Source: an uncultured Burkholderiales bacterium (GTDB lineage Bacteria; Pseudomonadota; Gammaproteobacteria; Burkholderiales; Burkholderiaceae_C). Taken from it: a DNA stretch of 5,440 bases. The position numbers and the translations under genes are program-made. The stretch spans positions 1 through 5,440 of the forward strand of contig CAIYFE010000267.1 of assembly GCA_903925445.1 (NCBI GenBank), given 5' to 3'. Shown here one piece after another: positions 1-5,440 of the stretch (the first letter of the stretch is position 1; each line of letters begins with the position of its first letter). The notes under the pieces are model-generated. The model worked only from the letters and a program-made list of their open reading frames with translations. It did no database searches and was not told the origin of the DNA.

Positions 1-296
1 CGGATCAAGATGGTTTGACGTGCCAATTCCAGCTGCACTTTGTAATCGTCAGATGCATCCAAACCGCGTTTTTGCGCTTCTTGCATGAAGATTTCGCGTG
101 CAATCACTTCTTCTTTGATTTGGGCTTCGACTTCTGGCGTGATTTGACGACCTGAACGTGCAACTTGTTGAGCCAACGCTTCAACACGCGCTTTAGGAAC
201 GGCTTTGCCATTGACGATGGCCACGTTTTGCGCTGAAGCGCCAATGCTCAAGGTAGCCAAAACGGCCGCTGAGGCCAAAACCAATTGCTTTTTCAT
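1..296 (-). CDS. Periplasmic peptidyl-prolyl cis-trans isomerase (parvulin/SurA-type foldase), N-terminal part, truncated by the window edge
   Basis: Only the first 98 codons are present; the gene continues past position 1. Residues 1-22 form a clear Sec signal peptide (MKKQ, a hydrophobic Leu/Ala stretch, then ASA before QN), so the product is probably exported to the periplasm. The next segment, NVAIVNGKAVPKARVEAL, is the typical opening of SurA_N/PpiC-like foldases. It is followed by a charged helical region with EEVIAREIFMQEAQKRGL, the usual chaperone-like helices before the parvulin domain. The catalytic parvulin domain itself would lie outside the window, so isomerase activity is inferred from family resemblance. 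The ATG at 296-294 overlaps the bolA stop by four bases (ATGA), and GAGAG at 308-304 is a plausible ribosome binding site seven bases upstream. This is the last visible gene of the minus-strand operon. Confidence 0.85.
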   Translation of the reverse strand, partial: MKKQLVLASAAVLATLSIGASAQNVAIVNGKAVPKARVEALAQQVARSGRQITPEVEAQIKEEVIAREIFMQEAQKRGLDASDDYKVQLELARQTILI

Positions 297-577
297 GAAT
301 GTGCTCTCGTTGTGTTGTCTATCACTTCTATGGCCAGGGCGTGCAAGCCATTTTCCAAATATTCTCCCAGTGCATCATACACAAGGCGATGTTTCAAAAC
401 GCGAGTTTTGCCAATGAATTGAGGGCTATCAATTCGAACGCGAAAATGAGTGCCTTGGCCGCTTTCATTGGCGCCCGCATGTCCTGCATGGGCTGCACTT
501 TCATCGATCACCTCTAAAAAATGAGGCACTAATCGCTCTTGCAACCGCAGATGCAGCAGTTCGGCGGTGATGTTCAT
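293..577 (-). CDS. bolA: BolA family protein
   Basis: The 94-residue product matches the BolA family in length and motif order: an N-terminal helix (about 1-21), then VIDESAAHAGHAGA (23-36), THFRVRIDSPQF (43-54), LKHRLVYDAL (61-70) and NGLHALAIEVID (76-87). His63 and His79 sit at conserved BolA positions. BolA proteins are cytoplasmic, pair with monothiol glutaredoxins to bind [2Fe-2S] clusters, and in some bacteria act as transcription regulators affecting cell shape and stress response; which role applies here is not visible. The ATG at 577-575 was chosen over an upstream in-frame extension to 685 because the protein homology starts there and it forms a 4-base ATGA overlap with the yciB stop. 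The stop in turn overlaps the isomerase start by four bases, so translation is probably coupled on both sides. Confidence 0.93.
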   Translation of the reverse strand: MNITAELLHLRLQERLVPHFLEVIDESAAHAGHAGANESGQGTHFRVRIDSPQFIGKTRVLKHRLVYDALGEYLENGLHALAIEVIDNTTRAHS

Positions 578-1119
578 GGCGTTTGCTCGGGTTCTTCTTG
601 CACGAAGCGGCTGATGTAGGCGCCTTGAATCAGCACGAAAACCACCATCAAGCCCATCCCGCCAAAGAGTTTGAAGCTCACCCAAGTGTCGGTGTCAAAG
701 TTGTTGGCCACCCAAAGGTTGAGCCCACCCATGAAAGCAAAAAACAAGGCCCAGCTGTGAAGCAGTGTGCGCCAGGCAGGGTCGGGCAAGCTCAATTGAT
801 CGCCCATGATTTGACGCAAAAAATTGCGTTTAAAGAACAACTCGCCCACCCAAAGCGCGCCACCCATGAGCCAATACAAGATGGAGGGCTTCCATTTGAT
901 GAAGGTTTCGTCTTGGGTGATGAGCGTGGCGCCCCCAAAAACGACGATCACGCCCAAGCTGACCCATTGCATGGGTTCGATGTGTCCATTTCGCCGCCAG
1001 GCCCAAAACAACAAAACGATGGTCGCCACAATGGCCACCGCAGTTGCAACAAAGATGCCCCAAATTTTGAAGGCCGCAAAAAACAAGGCGATAGGGAAAA
1101 AATCAATGAATAGTTTCAT
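574..1119 (-). CDS. yciB: Septation protein A family inner-membrane protein (YciB)
   Basis: This 181-residue integral membrane protein has the length and signature stretches of YciB/IspA: MKLFIDFFPIALFF at the start, TLITQDETFIKWKPSILYWL at 65-84, GELFFKRNFLR at 92-102 and LNLWVANNFDTDTWVSFKLFG at its 133-153 region. Hydrophobic segments at about 3-17, 21-41, 51-67, 78-96, 118-138 and 149-170 suggest five or six inner-membrane passes. Family members have been linked to normal cell division and envelope synthesis (septation defects in Shigella, interactions with elongation and division proteins in E. coli), but no biochemical activity is established. It starts 15 bases after the msrB stop. AAGG at 1136-1133, overlapping that stop, is a weak and rather distant ribosome binding site. 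The stop overlaps the bolA start as ATGA. Confidence 0.93.
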   Translation of the reverse strand: MKLFIDFFPIALFFAAFKIWGIFVATAVAIVATIVLLFWAWRRNGHIEPMQWVSLGVIVVFGGATLITQDETFIKWKPSILYWLMGGALWVGELFFKRNFLRQIMGDQLSLPDPAWRTLLHSWALFFAFMGGLNLWVANNFDTDTWVSFKLFGGMGLMVVFVLIQGAYISRFVQEEPEQTP

Positions 1120-1134
1120 GCCGCAATTTTGACC

Positions 1135-1542
1135 TTATTTTTTGGGCTCAAAGTCCAGCGAGGCGGAATTCATGCAGTAGCGCAGACCAGTGGGTGCTGG
1201 GCCGTCTTCAAACACATGGCCCAAATGTGCGCCGCATTGGCTGCAAATGGTTTCGGTGCGCACCATACCGTGGCTGATGTCGCGCAATTCGGTGATGGCG
1301 TCGGGCACGGCGGCTTGGCTGAAACTTGGCCAGCCACATCCGGCGTCGAACTTGGTGGCGGCTTCAAACAACTTGGCGTTGCAGCAAATGCAGTGGTAAC
1401 TGCCATCTTGCCAGTGGTTTTCGTACTTTCCTGTGAAGGGGCGTTCGGTGGCGGCTTTGCGGGTGACCTCAAACGCAACGGGTTCGGCGTTTTTGGTTGC
1501 AAGCAGTTCACGCCATTGGGCTTCGGTTTTTTCGATTTTCAT
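1135..1542 (-). CDS. msrB: Peptide-methionine (R)-S-oxide reductase MsrB, zinc-binding type
   Basis: The 135-residue product is a complete single-domain MsrB, which reduces methionine-R-sulfoxide in proteins using thioredoxin. ERPFTGKYENHWQDGSYHC (33-51) is the typical entry to the fold. Two CxxC pairs, Cys51/Cys54 (within CICC) and Cys100/Cys103 (CSQC), form the structural zinc site. Cys69 in GCGWPSF matches the resolving cysteine, HLGHVF carries His106 and His109, and Cys123 in RYCMNS is the catalytic cysteine. No signal peptide is visible, so it is cytoplasmic, and there is no fused MsrA domain. The ATG at 1542-1540 is preferred over an in-frame TTG at 1551 because it gives a 4-base ATGA overlap with the selO stop, a pattern repeated elsewhere in this operon. 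The ribosome binding site is weak, consistent with coupling to selO. Cys53 makes the first zinc motif slightly unusual (CICC). Confidence 0.96.
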   Translation of the reverse strand: MKIEKTEAQWRELLATKNAEPVAFEVTRKAATERPFTGKYENHWQDGSYHCICCNAKLFEAATKFDAGCGWPSFSQAAVPDAITELRDISHGMVRTETICSQCGAHLGHVFEDGPAPTGLRYCMNSASLDFEPKK

Positions 1543-3029
1543 GAGGAACAACTGATGTCAAGGGAAGAGGCCCATTCTGGCGCGAAACCTGCCCAGCTTT
1601 CAAACTGGGCATGTTCGTCGAATGGGGTGTGCAAGACGTTGAGCAAATCTTGGATCATGGCAAAGTCGCCGCTTTTTGCGCGACGGATGGCCAACTCGCC
1701 CAAATGGTTGCGCAAAACAAATTTGGGATTGACTTGCAACATGCCAGCGCCAATGGCTTGGTGGGGTCTGTGTTCGATGTCAAGCCGTGCCAGGTAGCGC
1801 GTCTGCCAAGCATCCCAAGTCTCTCGCTGAATGAACAAATCTCGCACAGGCTCAAAAGCCAAGCGGCAATGCGCTGATTCAGCCACGCTGTGGCTCAGGC
1901 GGCGCCAAAAAATCGTGTAATCCACCCGCGATGCTTGCAAGAGCTGCATCAAATCTTGCATCAGCGCACGGTCGCTTTCTTGGGGTTGCGTCAAACCGAG
2001 CTTGGCTCCCATGCGCTCATCCAAGGCTTGTGGGTAGGCGATTTGAAAATGTTGCAAGGCGTGCAGCGCCAAGTCTTGGGAGCGAATCAAGGGCATGAGC
2101 GCTTGCGCCAAGGCATACAAATTCCAGTTCGCGATTTGGGGTTGACGTGCGTAGGCGTAGCGACCTTGCGAGTCGGAGTGGTTGCAAATGTGATTGGCAT
2201 CAAAAGCGTCCATGAACTGAAACGGGCCGTAGTCCAGGGTCAGTCCCAAAATGCTCATGTTGTCGGTGTTCATGACGCCGTGGCAAAACCCAACAGACTG
2301 CCAATGCGCCATCAACTGCGCGGTTTGCGCTACAACCGCTTGAAGCAATGCGGCGTAGCGGTTGGACTCGCTCAGTGCTTGATCGAAATGTTGTTGGATC
2401 ACATGGTCGGCCAAATCTTGGAGGGCGTCTAACTCGCCATGGGCCGCAAAGTGTTCAAAGTGACCAAAGCGAATGAAGCTGGGAGCCACGCGCGTGACCA
2501 CGGCGGCGGTTTCTACCTCTTCGCGGTAAACCGGGGTGGGCGAGCCGCTGATGCACAACGCCCGAGTGGTGGGAATGTTCAAACCCTGCATGGCTTCGCT
2601 GGCCAAAAATTCGCGAATGCTGGATCGCAATACCGCGCGTCCATCGCCACGGCGAGAGTAGGGCGTGGGGCCTGCGCCTTTGAGCTGAATGTCTTGCGTG
2701 CCATGCGGTGTCGAAATCTCACCCAAACTGATGGCGCGGCCGTCTCCCAGCTGACCCGCCCAAACTCCAAATTGATGCCCGCTGTACACGCTGGCTTGCG
2801 GTTGACTGCCGCTGAGCACCAAGTTGCCGGTCAAGGCGTGCAGCACGCGTTCAGATGTCCAAATGTCTGGCGGCAAACCCAGAGCAGCGCGCAAAACATC
2901 GTTGTGCGCGACCCAATGCGGTTGAGCCAAGGGCGTGGGCGAGCAAGGCCTTTGAAACCTTGCATCGCAGCGCAGTTGCGAGGCTTGCCAAGGCCAATCG
3001 GTGCAAGAGGGTTCCAAGACGTGATTCAT
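1539..3029 (-). CDS. selO: Protein adenylyltransferase SelO (YdiU/UPF0061 family pseudokinase)
   Basis: This 496-residue product is close to the usual bacterial SelO length (about 480). SelO has a protein-kinase fold that binds ATP inverted and transfers AMP to Ser/Thr/Tyr of target proteins, including redox proteins such as glutaredoxin. Visible motifs: glycine-rich YSGHQFGVWAGQLGDGR (82-98), IQLKGAGPTPYSRRGDGR with Lys117 (114-131), SIREFLASEAM (137-147), TRVAPS with Arg180, HGVMNTDNMS with metal-binding Asp256/Asn257 (250-259), and LDYGPFQFMD with Asp266 (265-274). These residues keep the spacing known from characterised SelO, so the enzyme looks active. NPKFVLRNHLGELAI (434-448) is also a family hallmark. 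The C-terminus is CSS, with Cys494 where animal SelO has selenocysteine. The ATG at 3029 fits the family start; the frame is open further upstream to 3299, but that part runs into the opposite gene. No clear ribosome binding site is seen. It appears to be the first gene of the operon. Confidence 0.95.
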   Translation of the reverse strand: MNHVLEPSCTDWPWQASQLRCDARFQRPCSPTPLAQPHWVAHNDVLRAALGLPPDIWTSERVLHALTGNLVLSGSQPQASVYSGHQFGVWAGQLGDGRAISLGEISTPHGTQDIQLKGAGPTPYSRRGDGRAVLRSSIREFLASEAMQGLNIPTTRALCISGSPTPVYREEVETAAVVTRVAPSFIRFGHFEHFAAHGELDALQDLADHVIQQHFDQALSESNRYAALLQAVVAQTAQLMAHWQSVGFCHGVMNTDNMSILGLTLDYGPFQFMDAFDANHICNHSDSQGRYAYARQPQIANWNLYALAQALMPLIRSQDLALHALQHFQIAYPQALDERMGAKLGLTQPQESDRALMQDLMQLLQASRVDYTIFWRRLSHSVAESAHCRLAFEPVRDLFIQRETWDAWQTRYLARLDIEHRPHQAIGAGMLQVNPKFVLRNHLGELAIRRAKSGDFAMIQDLLNVLHTPFDEHAQFESWAGFAPEWASSLDISCSS

Positions 3030-3116
3030 GCTGCGAATTGTCTGGGGAAATCCATAGGCTTGTTTTTTGGCTGGGTTCTCAAAAACGCCCACAAGTCTTG
3101 GCACAATGAGGAGATT

Positions 3117-3134
3117 AAAAAAGCACGACCGTGC
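3117..3134. repeat. Short inverted repeat next to an A6/T6 tract: possible operator or weak attenuator hairpin
   Basis: Positions 3123-3134 read GCACGACCGTGC, with perfect 5-base arms GCACG/CGTGC around a 2-base centre. Directly beside it (3117-3122) lies A6 on the plus strand, which is T6 on the minus strand. Read as DNA this could be an operator for a dimeric regulator. Read as minus-strand RNA it would be a 4-base-pair stem with a GGTC loop followed by U6, like a very short intrinsic terminator or attenuator upstream of selO. The stem is too short to be a strong terminator. No matching copy was noticed elsewhere in the window. Confidence 0.3.
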
Positions 3135-3148
3135 GATTACACAACCTT

Positions 3149-3152
3149 GGAG
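3149..3152 (+). promoter_or_regulatory. Ribosome binding site deciding the ligase start
   Basis: GGAG lies six bases before the ATG at 3159. This spacing selects that ATG over the in-frame ATG at 3171 and over the long in-frame extension reaching back to 2439, which runs antisense through selO. Confidence 0.65.
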
Positions 3153-3158
3153 CGTTTC

Positions 3159-4802
3159 ATGTTTGGCCTGATGCAAAACCAACCCTTGTTGATTTCTTCG
3201 CTGATCGACTTTGCCCAGCGACACCACGGCGATGGGGAAATCGTCTCTCGCCGGGTGGAAGGCGACATTCACCGCACCACGTGGGCGGGCATTGCGCAAC
3301 GCGCCAAACGCATCGCCAACGGTCTAGACGCCTGGAAGCTGCAAGCCAGCGATCGCGTGGCCACTTTGGCCTGGAATGGCTATCGCCACCTAGAGCTTTA
3401 CTTTGGCGTGAGCGGCAGCGAACGCGTGCTGCACACCATCAACCCGCGCTTGCATCCTGATCAGGTGACTTGGATCATCAACCACGCCGAAGACCAAGTG
3501 TTGTGCTTTGACATGACCTTTTTGCCCATCATCCAAGCGGTTCATGCCAAATGCCCAACGGTCAAGCATTGGGTGGCTTTGTGCGATGCGGACAAACTGC
3601 CTGGCGACAGCGGCATCCCCAATTTGCTCAGCTACGAAGCATGGATCAACCAACATACCGACCAATACGTTTGGCCCAAGATGGACGAAAACACGGCCTC
3701 CAGCATGTGTTACACCAGCGGCACAACGGGCAATCCTAAGGCTGCGCTTTACAGCCATCGCTCGACGCTGCTGCATGCTTACGCAGCCTCGTTGCCCGAT
3801 GTGATGTGCATTTCAGCCAGAGACGCGATCTTGCCGGTGGTGCCGATGTTCCACGTCAACGCGTGGGGCATTCCTTACAGCGCTGCCATGACGGGCGCCA
3901 AACTGGTCTTCCCCGGTGGTGCAATGGATGGCAAGTCAATTTATGACTTGATCGAAGCCGAAGGCGTGACCTTTGCGGCCGGCGTGCCCACCGTGTGGCA
4001 AATGCTGCTGACCCACATGAAGCCCAACGGGTTGAAGTTCTCCAAACTCAATCGCACCGTCATTGGGGGCTCGGCTTGTCCTCCCGCCATGATCACCGCG
4101 TTCAAGGACGACTACGGCGTCGAAGTCTTGCATGCCTGGGGCATGACCGAGCTCAGTCCCTTGGGCACCTTGTGTACGCTCAAAAACAAACACTTGAAGC
4201 TCTCAGAAGAAGAGCAGATGAAAATTCGCCTCAAACAAGGGCGCGCCATTTTTGGCATCGACATGAAAATTGTTGACGATGCCGGCAAAGAACAACCCCA
4301 CGACGGCAAGGCCTATGGCGATTTGCTGGTCAAAGGACCTTGGGTGGTTGCGGAGTACTTCAAGTCTGAGGGCGGCCATCCGCTGGTCAACGATGCCAAT
4401 GGCGACGGTTGGTTTCCAACCGGTGATGTGGCCACCATCGATCCCGATGGCTACATGCAAATCACCGATCGCAGCAAGGATGTGATCAAGTCGGGCGGTG
4501 AGTGGATCAGCTCCATCGACATTGAAAACATCGCCATGTCGCACCCCGGTGTGCTGATGGCGGCTTGCATTGGCATCAAGCACCCCAAATGGGACGAACG
4601 TCCGATCGTTGCGGTGGTGAAAAAACCCGACGCGCAAGTTACACGCGAAGAGCTTTTGAAATATTACGAAGGCAAGACAGCCAAATGGCAAATTCCTGAC
4701 GATGTGGTGTTTGTGGACAGCATCCCGCTGGGGGCAACGGGCAAGATGCTCAAAACCAAATTGCGTGAGCAACTCAAAGACTATGTCTTGCCTACCGCTT
4801 GA
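3159..4802 (+). CDS. Acyl-CoA ligase (AMP-forming), FadD/DmdB-like member of the ANL superfamily
   Basis: The 547-residue product is a complete adenylate-forming ligase that activates a carboxylic acid to acyl-AMP and then acyl-CoA. All core motifs are present in order: phosphate-binding loop YTSGTTGNPKAALYSHRS (185-202), VPMFHVNAWG (228-237), GGSACPP (303-309), AWGMTELSP (326-334), WFPTGDVATIDPDGY (418-432), ITDRSKDVIKSGGEWISS (435-452) with the hinge between the large and small domains, and PLGATGKMLKTKL (523-535) with catalytic Lys529. No signal peptide or membrane segment is seen, so it is cytoplasmic. The N-terminal stretch VLHTINPRLHPDQ is typical of the medium/long-chain and methylthioalkanoate (DmdB-like) ligases. 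The exact substrate cannot be read from these motifs: fatty acid, methylmercaptopropionate or an aromatic acid all remain possible. It is divergent from selO and 106 bases upstream of a solute-binding protein gene. Confidence 0.93.
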   Translation: MFGLMQNQPLLISSLIDFAQRHHGDGEIVSRRVEGDIHRTTWAGIAQRAKRIANGLDAWKLQASDRVATLAWNGYRHLELYFGVSGSERVLHTINPRLHPDQVTWIINHAEDQVLCFDMTFLPIIQAVHAKCPTVKHWVALCDADKLPGDSGIPNLLSYEAWINQHTDQYVWPKMDENTASSMCYTSGTTGNPKAALYSHRSTLLHAYAASLPDVMCISARDAILPVVPMFHVNAWGIPYSAAMTGAKLVFPGGAMDGKSIYDLIEAEGVTFAAGVPTVWQMLLTHMKPNGLKFSKLNRTVIGGSACPPAMITAFKDDYGVEVLHAWGMTELSPLGTLCTLKNKHLKLSEEEQMKIRLKQGRAIFGIDMKIVDDAGKEQPHDGKAYGDLLVKGPWVVAEYFKSEGGHPLVNDANGDGWFPTGDVATIDPDGYMQITDRSKDVIKSGGEWISSIDIENIAMSHPGVLMAACIGIKHPKWDERPIVAVVKKPDAQVTREELLKYYEGKTAKWQIPDDVVFVDSIPLGATGKMLKTKLREQLKDYVLPTA

Positions 4803-4804
4803 TG

Positions 4805-4826
4805 GCTAAGTCGCGTTTGCGATAGC
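4805..4826 (+). terminator. Imperfect hairpin just after the ligase stop; possible transcript end or mRNA 3' stem
   Basis: GCTA (4805-4808) and TCGC (4811-4814) pair with GCGA (4819-4822) and TAGC (4823-4826), giving eight base pairs with a 2-base AG bulge and a GTTT loop. It begins two bases after the ligase stop. No T-run follows, so it does not look like a standard intrinsic terminator. It could stabilise the mRNA end, or be chance. The rest of the gap to 4908 shows only an AT-rich TATACA (4881-4886) as a poor -10 candidate with no matching -35 box at proper spacing, so it is unclear whether the next gene has its own promoter. Confidence 0.25.
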
Positions 4827-4896
4827 GCTAGGGCAATCCCTGAATTGCGTTCTAGACAAAGCTTGTAAGCTCGTGTTGGATATACAAAAACCAATG

Positions 4897-4902
4897 AAGG
4901 AG
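4897..4902 (+). promoter_or_regulatory. Strong ribosome binding site of the solute-binding protein gene
   Basis: AAGGAG lies six bases before the ATG at 4909, a near-ideal Shine-Dalgarno site and the strongest in the window. This fits the high expression usual for periplasmic binding proteins, and it fixes the start. Confidence 0.85.
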
Positions 4903-4908
4903 ACTCGA

Positions 4909-5440
4909 ATGATTTTTTCTCGCAATGTACTCGCCGCTGCTGTATTGACTTTGTCTGGAGCCGCTGCGTTTGCACAAGCTGGCGAAACCGTCAAGATCGC
5001 TTGGATCGACCCGCTGTCAGGCTTGATGGCACCGGTGGGTTCTAACGAACTCAAGACCTTTCAATTTTTCGCCGAAAAATTCAGTGGCAACAACAACCCT
5101 GCCAAAGTCAAATTCGAGGTGATTGGCTTAGACAACAAACTCAGCCCTGCTGAAAGTCTGAACCAACTGCAATCTGCCATTGACCAAGGCATTCGCTACA
5201 TCACGCAAGGGAACGGCTCATCCGTGGCAGGCGCGCTGATCGATGCGGTCAACAAACACAACGAGCGCAATCCAGGCAAAGAAGTCATTTTCCTGAATCA
5301 CGCTGCGGTGGATCCCGATTTCACCAACAGCAAATGCAGCTACTGGCATTTCCGTTTCGATGCCGACACGTCCATGAAAATGGAAGCCATGACGACCTTC
5401 ATGGCCGATCAAAAAGACATCAAAAAAGTCTTCTTGATGA
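4909..5440 (+). CDS. Branched-chain amino acid-type ABC transporter substrate-binding protein (LivJ/LivK, Peripla_BP_6 family), N-terminal part, truncated by the window edge
   Basis: The first 177 codons are visible and remain open at the window end; full-length family members have roughly 370-420 residues. Residues 1-22 form a Sec signal peptide (MIFSRN, an Ala/Leu/Val-rich core, AFA before QA), so the protein is periplasmic; there is no lipobox cysteine. The mature part begins ETVKIAWIDPLSGLMAPVG, the first beta strand and ligand-loop of the type I periplasmic-binding fold. It continues with FEVIGLDNKLSPAESLNQLQ, then an IRYITQGNGSSVAGAL segment in the place where the family usually has a Gly/Ser-rich ligand-binding loop. 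The ligand is not identifiable: this family binds Leu/Ile/Val but also amides, urea and aromatic or aliphatic acids. Permease and ATPase genes (livHMGF-like) would be expected downstream, outside the window. The upstream acyl-CoA ligase hints at a carboxylate substrate. Confidence 0.9.
   Translation, partial: MIFSRNVLAAAVLTLSGAAAFAQAGETVKIAWIDPLSGLMAPVGSNELKTFQFFAEKFSGNNNPAKVKFEVIGLDNKLSPAESLNQLQSAIDQGIRYITQGNGSSVAGALIDAVNKHNERNPGKEVIFLNHAAVDPDFTNSKCSYWHFRFDADTSMKMEAMTTFMADQKDIKKVFLM

Larger units (their letters stand above)
3030..3158. promoter_or_regulatory. Divergent intergenic control region between selO and the acyl-CoA ligase gene
   Basis: The two flanking genes point away from each other, so these 129 bases should hold the selO-operon promoter and probably the ligase promoter. 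On the minus strand, TTGTGT (3144-3139) and TTTAAT (3119-3114) resemble sigma-70 -35 and -10 boxes, but the 19-base spacer is longer than ideal. I see no convincing sigma-70 pair on the plus strand. The inverted repeat listed separately falls between the two candidate minus-strand boxes, a position where a bound protein could repress selO. That a control region exists is secure from gene layout; the individual boxes are tentative. Confidence 0.5.

Noticed and set aside
583..1113. A plus-strand open frame of 176 codons opposite yciB.
   Set aside because: It is an exact shadow of yciB, which has clear family motifs and membrane segments. The antisense product is His/Lys/Gln-rich with no recognisable fold.
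1543..1551. TTG at 1551 as an alternative msrB start adding three residues.
   Set aside because: The ATG at 1542 forms the ATGA overlap with selO seen repeatedly in this operon and is a stronger start codon.
1129..1797. A plus-strand open frame of 222 codons opposite msrB and the end of selO.
   Set aside because: It spans two well-supported genes on the other strand and shows no family motifs.
3098..3113. TTGGCAC resembling the -24 half of a sigma-54 promoter upstream of the ligase.
   Set aside because: The required -12 GC element is missing at the proper spacing (AG at 3112-3113).
2439..3158. A 240-codon in-frame extension upstream of the ligase start, open on the plus strand.
   Set aside because: It runs antisense through the strongly supported selO gene, and its protein shows no ligase-like or other recognisable motif. 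The ligase homology begins near 3159, where a well-spaced GGAG is present.
3106..3171. A 21-codon plus-strand frame starting at ATG 3106 and overlapping the ligase start.
   Set aside because: There is no ribosome binding site before it, it shows no recognisable peptide features, and it runs across the ligase's own ribosome binding site.
3030..3299. A 90-codon N-terminal extension of selO on the minus strand.
   Set aside because: SelO proteins start around the residue encoded at 3029. The extension would overlap the first 140 bases of the ligase gene, and its composition resembles an antisense shadow.
4203..4772. A minus-strand open frame of 189 codons opposite the ligase.
   Set aside because: It lies inside the ligase coding region, whose motifs A7, A8 and A10 are intact there; it is an antisense shadow.

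Overview
The window looks like ordinary chromosomal DNA from a betaproteobacterium of the order Burkholderiales, most probably family Comamonadaceae (Limnohabitans/Rhodoferax-like). This rests on moderate GC content, the style of the encoded proteins and the gene neighbourhood. It is an impression from reading, not a database match. Six genes are well supported; the two outermost are cut by the window edges. There is no sign of mobile DNA, CRISPR, tRNA/rRNA or phage genes, and no gene-free stretch longer than about 130 bases.

Left block (1-3029, all on the minus strand, so transcription runs from 3029 towards 1). The gene order is selO (protein AMPylase, pseudokinase fold), msrB (methionine-R-sulfoxide reductase), yciB (inner-membrane septation protein A family), bolA (BolA-family Fe-S/redox regulator) and a periplasmic peptidyl-prolyl isomerase whose C-terminal part lies beyond position 1. 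Three of the four junctions are 4-base ATGA overlaps and the fourth is a 15-base gap. The block is therefore almost certainly one translationally coupled operon. Its contents point to redox and envelope protein quality control: AMPylation of redox proteins, repair of oxidised methionine, Fe-S/glutaredoxin-linked regulation and periplasmic folding.

Divergent control region (3030-3158). These 129 bases separate selO from a gene on the plus strand. They hold a small GC-rich inverted repeat next to an A6/T6 tract, and must contain promoters for at least the selO side.

Right block (3159-5440, plus strand). An acyl-CoA ligase of the ANL superfamily (FadD/DmdB-like, 547 aa) is followed after 106 bases by the start of a periplasmic substrate-binding protein of the branched-chain amino acid (LivJ/LivK) ABC transporter family, truncated by the window end. 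The pair suggests uptake of a small carboxylate or amino acid and CoA activation of a related acid, but the substrates cannot be read from the sequence.

I found no convincing new biological system. The points most worth a second look are the tight selO-msrB coupling, the inverted repeat in the divergent region and the ligase/solute-binding-protein pairing.
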